A stretch of DNA of 64,000 bases from Microbacterium terricola (GTDB taxonomy: Bacteria > Actinomycetota > Actinomycetes > Actinomycetales > Microbacteriaceae). A program made the position numbers and the translations under genes. The stretch lies in NCBI RefSeq assembly GCF_027943945.1, contig NZ_AP027141.1:1364001-1428000 (forward strand). The letters run 5' to 3'. The notes under the pieces are model-generated. The model saw nothing but the letters and a program-made list of their open reading frames with translations, was not told where the DNA came from and made no database searches. Shown one piece after another: positions 1 through 8,268 of the stretch (position 1 is the first letter of the stretch; every line of letters begins with the position of its first letter).

Positions 1-520
1 GCTGATCGGCCCGCAGCAGCTGCGCTGGGCACTGATCCGCTCGGTCTCGAAGTTCCTCGGGCCCGACATGTGCCTGGCGGTCACCGCATCCGATCCGGAG
101 ACCGCCGAGCGGCTCGCGATGCGGCTGAGCCCCGGCACGATCTGGGTCAGCCACCTGCTGCAGCGACTCGCGCACACGCTCGTGAGCGACGCGGACGTGC
201 TCGAGCGCATCCGCGCGGCCGCGGCGCACTACGCCGATCGCAACGCGGCGTTCGCCGGGAGGCTGTCCGCCCACGGCCTGCCGACCGAGGTCGGCGACGG
301 CCTCAACCTGTGGGTGCCGCTGCCGGTGCCCGCCCGCGGCGTGACCGCCCAGCTGATGCGCCGCGGCTGGCTCGCACGCCCCGGCGACGAGTTCGTGCTC
401 GCCGACGCCGCGGCCGCGAGCCACCTGCGCCTGACGGTGCACGACCTCGACGACGACGACGCCGAACGGCTGGCGCGGGACGTGGCAGCCGCGGTGTCCG
501 CCGTCTCGCGCGTGGGATGA
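1..520 (+). CDS. MocR/PdxR-type GntR-aminotransferase regulator, C-terminal part
   Basis: Only the last 172 residues are in the window; the gene begins upstream. The visible part matches the fold-type I aminotransferase domain of MocR regulators: the segment SVSKFLGP at about residues 14-21 carries the expected PLP-binding lysine, and it ends with the usual C-terminal small domain. The N-terminal GntR winged helix would lie outside the window. In this family the aminotransferase domain senses pyridoxal phosphate and controls vitamin B6 genes. The pyridoxal kinase gene starts 8 bases after this stop on the same strand, which supports a PdxR-like role. A true aminotransferase cannot be excluded without the N-terminus. 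Confidence 0.8.
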   Translation, partial: LIGPQQLRWALIRSVSKFLGPDMCLAVTASDPETAERLAMRLSPGTIWVSHLLQRLAHTLVSDADVLERIRAAAAHYADRNAAFAGRLSAHGLPTEVGDGLNLWVPLPVPARGVTAQLMRRGWLARPGDEFVLADAAAASHLRLTVHDLDDDDAERLARDVAAAVSAVSRVG

Positions 521-527
521 TCGAGCG

Positions 528-1379
528 GTGAAGATCCTCTCGATCCAGTCGGCCGTCGCGTACGGTCACGTCGGAAACTCCGCCGCCGTCTTCCCGCTGC
601 AGCGCATCGGCGTCGAGGTGCTGCCGGTCTACACGGTGAACTTCTCGAACCACACCGGATACGGCGCGTGGCGCGGTCCGCTCATCTCCCCCGACGACGT
701 GCGCGAGGTCATCACCGGCATCGAGGAGCGCGGCGTCCTCCCGGAGATCGACGTCGTCCTTTCCGGCTACCAGGGCGGCGAGGGCATCGGCGACGTCATC
801 CTCGACGCGGTCGCGCGGGTCAAGGCCGCGAACCCCGACGCCGTGTACGCGTGCGACCCCGTGATGGGCAACGCGAAGTCCGGATGCTTCGTGGCTCCGG
901 CCATTCCCGTGCTGCTGCGCGAGCGCGTGGTGCCGGCCGCCGACATCATCACCCCGAACCAGTTCGAACTCGGCTTCCTGACCGAGACCGAGCCGGCCGA
1001 CCTGGCGTCGACCCTCGCGTCAGCCGACCTCGCGCGCGACATGGGCCCGCGGACCGTGCTCGTCACGAGCGTCGAGCGCCCCGACCGGCCCACGGGCACG
1101 ATCGAGATGCTCGCGGTGACCGACGACGGCGCGTGGATCGTGCAGACGCCGCACATCCCGATGAAGGCGAACGGGTCGGGCGATGTGACGGCCGCGCTGT
1201 TCACCGCGCACTACCTTGCCAGCGGCGATGCCGCCGATGCCCTGGCGCGGACGACGTCGAGCGTGTTCGACCTGCTCACCCGCACGCACGTGTCCGGTCA
1301 GCGCGAGCTGCAGCTGATCGAGGCGCAGGAGTCCTACGCGCACCCGAGCATGCAGTTCGAGGTCACCCAGGTCCGCTGA
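528..1379 (+). CDS. pdxY: Pyridoxal kinase PdxY
   Basis: A 283-residue ribokinase-fold kinase that phosphorylates pyridoxal to PLP in the salvage pathway. The N-terminus (KILSIQSAVAYGHVGNSAA) matches the PdxK/PdxY start. GYQGGEGIGD, the DPVMGN segment near residue 110 and the NGSGD anion-hole/catalytic-Asp motif near residue 218 are all present, and the length is typical. The GTG start follows the upstream regulator stop by 7 bases, so the two are probably co-transcribed and linked by PLP homeostasis. Confidence 0.93.
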   Translation: MKILSIQSAVAYGHVGNSAAVFPLQRIGVEVLPVYTVNFSNHTGYGAWRGPLISPDDVREVITGIEERGVLPEIDVVLSGYQGGEGIGDVILDAVARVKAANPDAVYACDPVMGNAKSGCFVAPAIPVLLRERVVPAADIITPNQFELGFLTETEPADLASTLASADLARDMGPRTVLVTSVERPDRPTGTIEMLAVTDDGAWIVQTPHIPMKANGSGDVTAALFTAHYLASGDAADALARTTSSVFDLLTRTHVSGQRELQLIEAQESYAHPSMQFEVTQVR

Positions 1380-1392
1380 GCCCTCCCCCCGG

Positions 1393-1929
1393 TCAGGCCG
1401 GCCAGGCGGCCGCGACCGCCTCGCGCACCTCGCCGAGCAGCTGCGGCAGGGCCTTCGTCCTGGCGATGATCGGGAAGAAGTTCGCGTCCGCCGCCCAGCG
1501 CGGCACGATGTGCTGGTGCAGATGCTCGTCGACGCCGGCACCGGCGACGGCGCCCTGGTTCATGCCGATGTTGAATCCGTCGCACCGCGCGATCTCGCGC
1601 AGCACCTGCATCCCCGTCTGCGTCAGCGCGCCGATCTCGGCGACCTCTTCCGGCGTCGCCTGGTCGTAGGTGGGGATGTGCCGGTACGGGCAGACGAGCA
1701 GGTGCCCTGAGTTGTACGGGAACAGGTTCAGGAGCACGTACGCAGTCTCGCCGCGGTGCACGATCAGGCCGTCCGTGTCGGACTTGCCGGGCGCCGCGCA
1801 GAACGGGCAGTCCGCGCGCATGGCGTCGGCGCCGGCGTTGATGTACGCCATGCGGTGCGGCGTCCACAGGCGCTGGAACCCGTCGGGCACACCGGCGAGC
1901 GATGCGGCGTCGACGAGCTCCTCGGTCAC
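1393..1929 (-). CDS. HIT-family hydrolase, probable Ap4A phosphorylase
   Basis: A 178-residue protein of the histidine-triad superfamily. The triad is clear in [10 protein letters not shown] near the C-terminus, and a CPFC zinc-type pair lies near residue 42. The GTG start overlaps the stop of thrS (GTGA), so the two genes are translationally coupled. In Mycobacterium tuberculosis the homologous neighbour of thrS (Rv2613c) is a diadenosine tetraphosphate phosphorylase. Ap4A is a by-product of aminoacyl-tRNA synthetases, so the coupling makes biochemical sense. The substrate here is inferred from family and context. Confidence 0.88.
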   Translation of the reverse strand: MTEELVDAASLAGVPDGFQRLWTPHRMAYINAGADAMRADCPFCAAPGKSDTDGLIVHRGETAYVLLNLFPYNSGHLLVCPYRHIPTYDQATPEEVAEIGALTQTGMQVLREIARCDGFNIGMNQGAVAGAGVDEHLHQHIVPRWAADANFFPIIARTKALPQLLGEVREAVAAAWPA

Positions 1930-3944
1930 GCCAGGTCCTCCGCGGAGTTCACGAGCACCTTGCCGTCGATCGCCGCGCGGATGAGCGCCACGGCGTCGTC
2001 GATCGGCACGCCGTTGGTCTGCGAGCCGTCGCGGAAGCGGAACGACACCGTGTTCGCCGAGCGGTCCTGCTCGCCCGCGATGAGCATGAGCGGGACCTTC
2101 TGCGTGGTGTGCGTGCGGATCTTCTTCTGCATGCGGTCGTCGCTGTGGTCGAGCTCCGCACGCACGCCGTCGGCCTGGAGTCGGGCGATGACCGCCTGCA
2201 GGTAGTCCGAGAACTCGTCGGCGACCGGGATGCCCACGACCTGCACGGGCGAGAGCCACACCGGGAACGCGCCCGCGTAGTGCTCGAGCAGGATCGCGAA
2301 GAACCGCTCAGCCGAGCCGAACAGCGCGCGGTGGATCATGACGGGACGGTGACGCTCGCCGTCGGACCCGGTGTACTCGAGCTCGAAGCGCTCGGGCAGG
2401 TTGAAGTCGATCTGCACCGTCGACAGCTGCCAGGTGCGGCCGAGCGCGTCCTTGGTCTTCAGATCGATCTTCGGCCCGTAGAAGGCCGCCTCGCCCGCGA
2501 CCTCGGTGAGCTTCAGGCCGGAGGCCTGCGCGACCCGACGGAGCGCGTCGGTGGCCATCGCCCAGTGCTCCTCGTCGCCGATCCACTTGTCCTTCTCGTC
2601 GTCGCGCATCGACAGCTCGAGCTCGAACTCGGTGAGGCCGAAGTCGCGCAGCATCGACAGCACGAAGTCGAGCACCTTCTCGGCCTCGTCCTCCAGCTGC
2701 TCGGGGGTGACGAACAGGTGCGAGTCGTCCTGGGTGAAGCCGCGCACGCGGGTCAGCCCGTGCAGCGCGCCGGAGAGCTCGTAGCGGTAGACCGTGCCGT
2801 TCTCGTACAGACGCATCGGCAGATCGCGGTAGCTGCGGCCACGCTCCTTGTAGATGAGGATGTGCATCGGGCAGTTCATCGGCTTGAGGTAGTAGTCGAC
2901 CCCCTGCTTCGTGACCTCGCCCTGCTCGTCCCGCTCCTCGTCCAGGTGGATGGGCGGGAACATGCCCTCCTTGTAGGTGACGAGGTGGTTGGACTTGATG
3001 AACAGGTCCTTCTTGGTGATGTGCGGGGTGTAGACGTAGGTGTACCCGCCCTGGCGGTGACGCAGCAGGGCGTGCTGCTCCATCTCCTGGCGGATGATGC
3101 CGCCCTTGGGGTGCCATACCGACAGGCCGGAGCCGATCTCGTCGGGGAACGAGAAGAGGTCGAGCTCCTTGCCGAGCTTCCGGTGGTCGCGCTTGGCGGC
3201 CTCCTCGAGGCGCTGCTGGTAGGAGCGCAGCTCGTCCTTGGTCGGCCACGCGGTGCCGTAGATGCGCTGCAGCTGCGGGTTCTTCTCGCTGCCGCGCCAG
3301 TAGGCGCCGGCGATCCGCTGCAGCGCCCAGCCGTTGCCGATCACCCGGGTGCTGGGCACGTGCGGGCCGCGGCAGAGGTCCTTCCAGACCGTCACGCCGT
3401 CGCGATCGACGTTGTCGTAGATGGTGAGCTCGCCCGCGCCGATCTCGACGGAGGCGCCCTCGGCCGCGTGCGCACCCGAGCCGGGCCCGCCGGCGAGGTC
3501 GATGAGCTCGAGCTTGAACGGCTCGTTCGCGAGCTCGGCACGCGCTTCGACGTCCGTCACGACCCGGCGGACGAAGCGCTGGCCCTCGCGGACGATGCGC
3601 TGCATCTCCTTGTCGATGGCCTTCAGGTCCTCGGGCGTGAACGGCTGGTCGACGCCGAAGTCGTAGTAGAAGCCGTTCTCGACCGGCGGCCCGATGCCCA
3701 GGTTCGCCTGCGGCTTGATGCGCTGCACCGCCTGCGCGAGCACGTGCGCGGCGGAATGACGGAGGATGCTGAGGCCGTCCGCGCTGTCGATCGTCACCGG
3801 CTCGACGGCATCCGTCGACTGTACGACGGTGGCGAGGTCTTTCAGCTCGCCGTTGACGCGGAGTGCGACGACGGAGCGATCGGGGAACAGGGCGAAGCCG
3901 TCGGCGGGGTACGGCACGTCCGACGGGATGACGACGTCAGTCAA
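1926..3944 (-). CDS. thrS: Threonyl-tRNA synthetase
   Basis: A 672-residue class II synthetase that charges tRNA-Thr. It has the N-terminal TGS-type segment, an editing (SAD) domain, the catalytic core with zinc-ligand Cys358 in the PMNCPMH motif, motif 2 around [11 protein letters not shown], and the C-terminal anticodon-binding domain beginning near SPVQVVGIP. Translation begins at TTG with a GGAGAA ribosome site 6 bases upstream. It is followed by an overlapping HIT hydrolase gene. A short ORF and a GC hairpin upstream may form a leader. Confidence 0.97.
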   Translation of the reverse strand: MTDVVIPSDVPYPADGFALFPDRSVVALRVNGELKDLATVVQSTDAVEPVTIDSADGLSILRHSAAHVLAQAVQRIKPQANLGIGPPVENGFYYDFGVDQPFTPEDLKAIDKEMQRIVREGQRFVRRVVTDVEARAELANEPFKLELIDLAGGPGSGAHAAEGASVEIGAGELTIYDNVDRDGVTVWKDLCRGPHVPSTRVIGNGWALQRIAGAYWRGSEKNPQLQRIYGTAWPTKDELRSYQQRLEEAAKRDHRKLGKELDLFSFPDEIGSGLSVWHPKGGIIRQEMEQHALLRHRQGGYTYVYTPHITKKDLFIKSNHLVTYKEGMFPPIHLDEERDEQGEVTKQGVDYYLKPMNCPMHILIYKERGRSYRDLPMRLYENGTVYRYELSGALHGLTRVRGFTQDDSHLFVTPEQLEDEAEKVLDFVLSMLRDFGLTEFELELSMRDDEKDKWIGDEEHWAMATDALRRVAQASGLKLTEVAGEAAFYGPKIDLKTKDALGRTWQLSTVQIDFNLPERFELEYTGSDGERHRPVMIHRALFGSAERFFAILLEHYAGAFPVWLSPVQVVGIPVADEFSDYLQAVIARLQADGVRAELDHSDDRMQKKIRTHTTQKVPLMLIAGEQDRSANTVSFRFRDGSQTNGVPIDDAVALIRAAIDGKVLVNSAEDLA

Positions 3945-3989
3945 GGGAACTTCTCCAGGAGGGTTGCTCGGAAGGTGGTGCTCAGCTTC

Positions 3990-4006
3990 GGGCGCGCGCT
4001 GCGCCC
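3990..4006 (-). promoter_or_regulatory. GC hairpin between the leader ORF and thrS
   Basis: GGGCGC and GCGCCC arms flank a 5-base loop. The hairpin lies 7 bases after the stop of the putative leader ORF and about 45 bases before the thrS start. It could be an attenuator stem or merely a GC-rich fold; there is no U-run. Confidence 0.3.
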
Positions 4007-4013
4007 TGCCCGC

Positions 4014-4085
4014 TCAGGCCTGAAGCGTTCGCGTGCCGGCGGCCGCGACGACCGCCGCGAGAACGGTGATCCGGCGCTGTTCCAT
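4014..4085 (-). CDS. Putative 23-codon leader ORF upstream of thrS
   Basis: ATG to TGA, 23 residues, beginning MEQRRITVLAA and ending TRTLQA, with three threonine codons but no run of them. A TAGACT -10 hexamer ends exactly 6 bases before the ATG, which predicts a leaderless transcript starting at this ORF rather than at thrS. The ORF ends 69 bases before the thrS TTG. A regulatory leader is my inference. The peptide itself is not recognised and could be incidental. Confidence 0.35.
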   Translation of the reverse strand: MEQRRITVLAAVVAAAGTRTLQA

Positions 4086-4091
4086 CTTCCG

Positions 4092-4097
4092 AGTCTA
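4092..4097 (-). promoter_or_regulatory. -10 box for the thrS leader transcript
   Basis: TAGACT on the minus strand, 6 bases before the leader ATG. It contains the TAG stop codon of the upstream serpin gene. No convincing -35 is visible. Confidence 0.4.
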
Positions 4098-5408
4098 TCC
4101 GTGTCGGGGATCCCGTACGGCGGCGAGGAAGAGCGGCCATCCGGTCTCCGTGTGCGACACGGAGACGATGAACGGCCGGTCGAATGCGACCTCGTGATCC
4201 ACCACGTCTGCGGAGGTCGCCACGATGCCGAGTTCCGTGACCGCAGCAGCCACGGTGCCGTCCTCGTCGATCGTGAGCATGCTCTGCTGCGCGGCTTGAC
4301 CGAGGCACAGCTCGGCGTCCGCGATCCCGCGCAGATCTGTCCTGGACCCGCACCGGAGGCTGCCGAGGCCGAGGGCGGGCAGCATCGGCACCACGTCCAG
4401 CGCCGGCGGAGCGATGTCGAGCGTGGGCAGCGCGAGACCGATGCGCGCGAGTGCGGCGCTGTCGAGCGAGCTCGACACAGCGTCCAGCAGGTCGGGGGTC
4501 AGCGCGGCCGGGTCCGTTCCCGTGGGCGGCAGCAGGACGTCGGCGTGCAGCGCATCGGTGTAGGGCAGGCGCAGCGCCACCCAGCCGTCGACCTCCGCGT
4601 ATGCGGCGTGGAGGTCGTGGCTGCTCATGGTCTCGACATCGACCGTCTTGCCGTCGCCGAGCCTGAACGGAGCTGCTGAGGTGTTGGAGGCGTCGAACGG
4701 CGTCCGCCAGCGCGCCGCCAGGACGATCGCGTCCTGCAGGACGAGCTTCAGGTCACGGTTCGGAGTGATCGCCGACTCCTCGATCAGTCCCCCGGTGTGG
4801 CGGGCCACCCACTCGTCGAGCACCGCCTTGCCCGACGCAGAACTCAAGTCGGCATACTGCACGCCGGCGTCGAAGCCCGACGCGAGGGCGCGAAGATAGT
4901 CCTCGTGCACAGGGAAGCCTCCATGCACGACGACCTCGTCGGCGAGGTGCACGAGTGGGCGCTCCGGAAGGTCGCCTCCCGTTGCGGACGCGGGATCCCC
5001 GTCCCACTCGAGCAGTGCAGCCCGCAGGGCGGCGAAGGCATCGCGCCGCTCGGCTCCGGGCGCGCCGAGGACGTTCTCCAGCTCGGCGAGGCTCGCACCG
5101 CCGACGCCCTCGGCGAGCATCGCCAGCGCGGTCGCGAGGCCCGCCGGCGAGACCACCGCGTTCTGGTCCTGCGGGGCCAGCGACAGCGCCGTCGTGCCGA
5201 GCGCGCGGCTCGCTTCGACCACCGCAGGGACGGCGGTCGCCTCCGACAGGGTCACTGTCCGCAGCGCGACATCGTCGGCGCGCACGAATGCCGACTGCGA
5301 ACTGGGCGGAGTCGAAGAGCTCGCGCACGCGCCGAGCGACACGGCGGACGCCAGGGCGCACGCCGCCGCCGCGCCACGTCGCCACACCAGCGACCTCGGT
5401 GTCCCCAT
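4095..5408 (-). CDS. Serpin-family lipoprotein (serine protease inhibitor)
   Basis: A 437-residue exported lipoprotein. The N-terminus has basic residues, a hydrophobic stretch and a lipobox (LGAC, lipidated Cys near residue 25). The rest follows the serpin fold: NAVVSPAGLATALAM near the N-terminus, the central AARWRTPFDASNTS segment, a hinge of the form DGTVAAAVT, and the C-terminal RPFIVSVSHTETGWPLF. The Ala-rich hinge is typical of inhibitory serpins. By counting from the hinge, the scissile bond would fall near a Thr-Ser pair, but this is only an estimate. Its likely role is to protect the cell envelope from host or competitor proteases. The ATG is preceded by TATGAT with a 6-base gap, so it is probably leaderless. 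Confidence 0.9.
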   Translation of the reverse strand: MGTPRSLVWRRGAAAACALASAVSLGACASSSTPPSSQSAFVRADDVALRTVTLSEATAVPAVVEASRALGTTALSLAPQDQNAVVSPAGLATALAMLAEGVGGASLAELENVLGAPGAERRDAFAALRAALLEWDGDPASATGGDLPERPLVHLADEVVVHGGFPVHEDYLRALASGFDAGVQYADLSSASGKAVLDEWVARHTGGLIEESAITPNRDLKLVLQDAIVLAARWRTPFDASNTSAAPFRLGDGKTVDVETMSSHDLHAAYAEVDGWVALRLPYTDALHADVLLPPTGTDPAALTPDLLDAVSSSLDSAALARIGLALPTLDIAPPALDVVPMLPALGLGSLRCGSRTDLRGIADAELCLGQAAQQSMLTIDEDGTVAAAVTELGIVATSADVVDHEVAFDRPFIVSVSHTETGWPLFLAAVRDPRHG

Positions 5409-5414
5409 CCGCGG

Positions 5415-5420
5415 ATCATA
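5415..5420 (-). promoter_or_regulatory. -10 box of the serpin gene
   Basis: TATGAT on the minus strand, 6 bases before the ATG at 5408, consistent with a leaderless transcript. Confidence 0.5.
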
Positions 5421-5452
5421 CCGACGCGCGGCGCTCCGGTGTCGAGACAGGG

Positions 5453-7783
5453 TCAGCCGTCGGTCGACAGCGCGTACTCCCCCTCGGCGCAGCCGGTCAC
5501 GATCCAGCCACCGGGCACCTGAGCCGTGGCGACGTCGGTGACCCCCGACACGGTGACGTCGGGCTCGACCGCGCCAGGCACCCACACTTCCAGACCGCAG
5601 CTCTGCTCGTCTGCCCGCCCGGCGAGGTCGACGTGGGTGCCGTCGCCGGTGAGTGCCGTGAGCACCCCGGGCGCCGACCGGGGATAGGCCCGACCCAGGA
5701 TCTCGAGGAGGTCGGTGCGGGGTGCGACGTCTTCTCCTGTCGCGCAGTCCGTGCGCATGAGGGCATCGGTCACGTCGACGATCCCGCCCTGCGGGTCGCC
5801 GCACGCCTGCCGCCAGACCCAGTAGGCGCTGCCGAGCCGGTGCTGGTCCTCGAGGTCCGCGTAGCGCGTCAGCTTTTCCACGCGGTCGGCGTCCTCGCCC
5901 CAGTAGCCGTACTCCCCCGACCACAGCGGAGCGCCGTAGGCGTCGGCCGCGCGCTGCGCGAGGGTGAACTGACGCTCCATCGACACGATCGGCGGGAGGC
6001 CGAGCGCGCGGTCCATCGTGATCGACTCGGCGTAGAGGTGCGGGGAGAACACGATGTTGCGGTCCGAGGTGAACCGCGGCGGAGGGCCGCTGTCGAACCC
6101 GAGACCCGACCAGAGGATGCTCGGCTCGACGAACACGATCTGCGGCGCGCCGGCGTCGCGGATCGCCTGGATCGCGCGGTCATAGAACCGACCAAGGAGG
6201 AACGATGTCGTGACCGGCGCGGTCTCGCCGAAGCCCGGCTCGTTCATCAGGTCGAATCCCGCGACGGCCGGCTCGTCCCGGAACTCTGCCGCGAGCGCGG
6301 CCCATGTCGAGATCAGAGCGGTCTGGACGCCGTCGGCGTCGAAGTAGAAGTTCTGGAACGCCCGGTCGCTGGCGGGCGAGATGTCCCGACCCTGGAACTG
6401 GCAGCGTGGCGCGCCATCCGTCTTCGTGGCCCACGCCGGCGCTCCGTCGTATCCCCACATCGGATCCGTGCCGGCACGGCATTCCGCGTCGGCCGGGGTT
6501 CCCTCGTTCCACCACGAGTCCTGGTGCATGTCGAGCACGACGTACAGGCCGTGCGCGTCGGCGAGTTCGACCGCCTCGTCGATCTGCTTCAGGTACGCGT
6601 CGCTCAGGGTGCCCCTGGTCGGCTCGAGCGCCGACCAGGAGATGTTCAGCCGCACCACGTTGAAGCCCTGCGCCGCGATCCCGGCGACGTCGTCCTCGGT
6701 CAGGGGCGTGGTGTCGTCCACCTCGGGCCGGGGGCGGTAGAAGTCGACGAGCTGGTTGACGTTGACGCCGCGGAGCAGGACCTCGTTGCCCTCCCCGTCC
6801 GCGATCACGCCGGATTCGGCGCGCAGGAACCCTGAGTCGATCTGATCGTCGGATGCTGCCGCCGCACCGGTCGGAGGGGTCAGGGCCGTCACGGCCACTG
6901 CAATGACGGCCACCGCGGCGATACCCGCCGCGGCGAACCGGGGGGCGCGCACGCCGCTCTTGGCGAGCACTCGATCGGCGACGACGGCGCCCGCACCGGC
7001 GATCCAGCCCAGGCACGCTCCAAAGGACAGGCCGTCCGCGACGGCGACGTACGCCGACATCAGCGGCCACATGTCACCGTGGAACCCGTCGACGACGAGG
7101 GCGATCAGCGCCTGGAGCAGGCCGACGATGCCTCCGGCGACCAGCGCGGCCAGCCAGCCGGCGAGCACTCCGGGAACGCGGGCGCGCATCCACTGCAGGC
7201 ACAGTGCGGTGGCGCCGGCGATGAGCACCATCGCGACGACGACCGACAGCACGCCGCGGTCGGGGCGCGCCGCGGGCACGCCGGGGGCGTAGACCGTGCT
7301 CGTCCACCACAGGCCGGCGAGCAGGGGCGCGGTGGCTGCGAAGAGCGCGGCGGGCACCCAGATGGCGCCGGGTTCGTGCTTCTGGCGGTCGGAGGGGCCG
7401 CCGAACCATCGCGCGAACGCAGCGACGATCAGCGCCGCAGGCACCGCCTTGGCGGTGACGTACGCGGCGGCCCAGGCGGCGATCGCGGGATCCCAGGTCA
7501 TGACGAGGCCGGTGGCCGCCTGCGCCAGCATCACCGCGAGGACGACACCGGGTACGAGGGTCCAGAAGCGGTCCCCTGCGCGGACCGAGACCCACCACAG
7601 TACGCCGAGCAGGACGGGCAGGTAGACCACGTACGGTGCCCATGTCCAGGCGGCGTCGACGCGTGCGCCGGCGCCGGACCATCCCACGAGCGCGAGCAGC
7701 CCGGTGGGGTCGGCGATCGCCTGGACGGCGACCAGGGCGAGCATGGTGATGAGCGCGACGACGGGACGTCGGATGGGCCTCAT
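5453..7783 (-). CDS. Membrane-anchored GH5 glycoside hydrolase (endoglycoceramidase-like)
   Basis: A 776-residue two-part protein. The first ~320 residues are strongly hydrophobic, with about eight or nine predicted membrane segments. The remainder is a glycoside hydrolase family 5 domain: LLRGVNVNQL at its start, FNVVRLNISWSALEP, HGLYVVLDMHQD, the acid/base Glu in DLMNEPG, and the nucleophile Glu in WSGEYGYWG. A small beta-rich domain follows. The GH5 sequence most resembles endoglycoceramidase-type enzymes, which cleave the glycan from glycolipids. Substrate and orientation are inferred; the hydrolase is presumably outside the cell. The ATG is chosen because GGAG precedes it by 4 bases. Confidence 0.85.
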   Translation of the reverse strand: MRPIRRPVVALITMLALVAVQAIADPTGLLALVGWSGAGARVDAAWTWAPYVVYLPVLLGVLWWVSVRAGDRFWTLVPGVVLAVMLAQAATGLVMTWDPAIAAWAAAYVTAKAVPAALIVAAFARWFGGPSDRQKHEPGAIWVPAALFAATAPLLAGLWWTSTVYAPGVPAARPDRGVLSVVVAMVLIAGATALCLQWMRARVPGVLAGWLAALVAGGIVGLLQALIALVVDGFHGDMWPLMSAYVAVADGLSFGACLGWIAGAGAVVADRVLAKSGVRAPRFAAAGIAAVAVIAVAVTALTPPTGAAAASDDQIDSGFLRAESGVIADGEGNEVLLRGVNVNQLVDFYRPRPEVDDTTPLTEDDVAGIAAQGFNVVRLNISWSALEPTRGTLSDAYLKQIDEAVELADAHGLYVVLDMHQDSWWNEGTPADAECRAGTDPMWGYDGAPAWATKTDGAPRCQFQGRDISPASDRAFQNFYFDADGVQTALISTWAALAAEFRDEPAVAGFDLMNEPGFGETAPVTTSFLLGRFYDRAIQAIRDAGAPQIVFVEPSILWSGLGFDSGPPPRFTSDRNIVFSPHLYAESITMDRALGLPPIVSMERQFTLAQRAADAYGAPLWSGEYGYWGEDADRVEKLTRYADLEDQHRLGSAYWVWRQACGDPQGGIVDVTDALMRTDCATGEDVAPRTDLLEILGRAYPRSAPGVLTALTGDGTHVDLAGRADEQSCGLEVWVPGAVEPDVTVSGVTDVATAQVPGGWIVTGCAEGEYALSTDG

Positions 7784-8004
7784 GGCACTCCATCGTGACA
7801 AGGGGGCGGGGGGAACAGCCTGCACAGCATCCGCCATGGCGAGCCGCGATGTCAAACCGAGCGGCACTCGGTTCCGGGGACGACTCGGGTCTCCGTCTCG
7901 CCAGCCTTGCGGGGTGCGTTGTCGAGATCCCCCATGGAACGCGTGCGATAGCAGTCGCTGAGGGGACGAAGACCGTCGAGCTCAGCCGCGAATGATGGCA
8001 GTGG
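7784..8004. other. Spacer upstream of the GH5 gene with a 7-5-7 inverted repeat
   Basis: No gene is supported here. At 7855-7873 there is an inverted repeat, AACCGAG and CTCGGTT around a 5-base centre, about 70 bases before the GH5 start. It could be an operator or a hairpin; no regulator gene is nearby. Confidence 0.3.
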
Positions 8005-8268
8005 CTAGTCGTCGCCTTCCACGATGAGCGTGAACTGGACGGGCTCTAGTGCCGGGCCCGTCTCCTGCGGCTCCTCCTCGAGGTAGTACTCCTGCTCGTC
8101 GAGGGGCACGCCCAGGTTGGTGAGCTCCGTTGATCGGTCGACATACCCCGGGGGCGGCTCGGCGTTCCCGCTGGCGGGTGCCGCCGCCGTGAGGGTGATG
8201 AGTCCGCCGCCGATGAGTGCGGCAAGCGCGACAATCAGGCTCGCCCGTTGGGAGGTCCGCTCGGCCAT
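8005..8268 (-). CDS. Small exported protein, function unknown
   Basis: 87 residues with a membrane segment or signal sequence (about residues 10-32) ending near an Ala-rich site, followed by a short acidic, Pro-rich tail. The ATG overlaps the TAA stop of the larger secreted protein upstream (TAATG), so the two are translationally coupled. I do not recognise the family. It may be an accessory or partner of the upstream surface protein. Confidence 0.6.
   Translation of the reverse strand: MAERTSQRASLIVALAALIGGGLITLTAAAPASGNAEPPPGYVDRSTELTNLGVPLDEQEYYLEEEPQETGPALEPVQFTLIVEGDD

Noticed and set aside
1902..4679. Very long open frame on the plus strand antisense to thrS and the serpin gene
   Set aside because: Arg/Val/Leu/Asp-rich translation without domains; a typical mirror frame of high-GC genes. 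Similar antisense frames over aconitase, glnE, sucB and parC were dismissed for the same reason.
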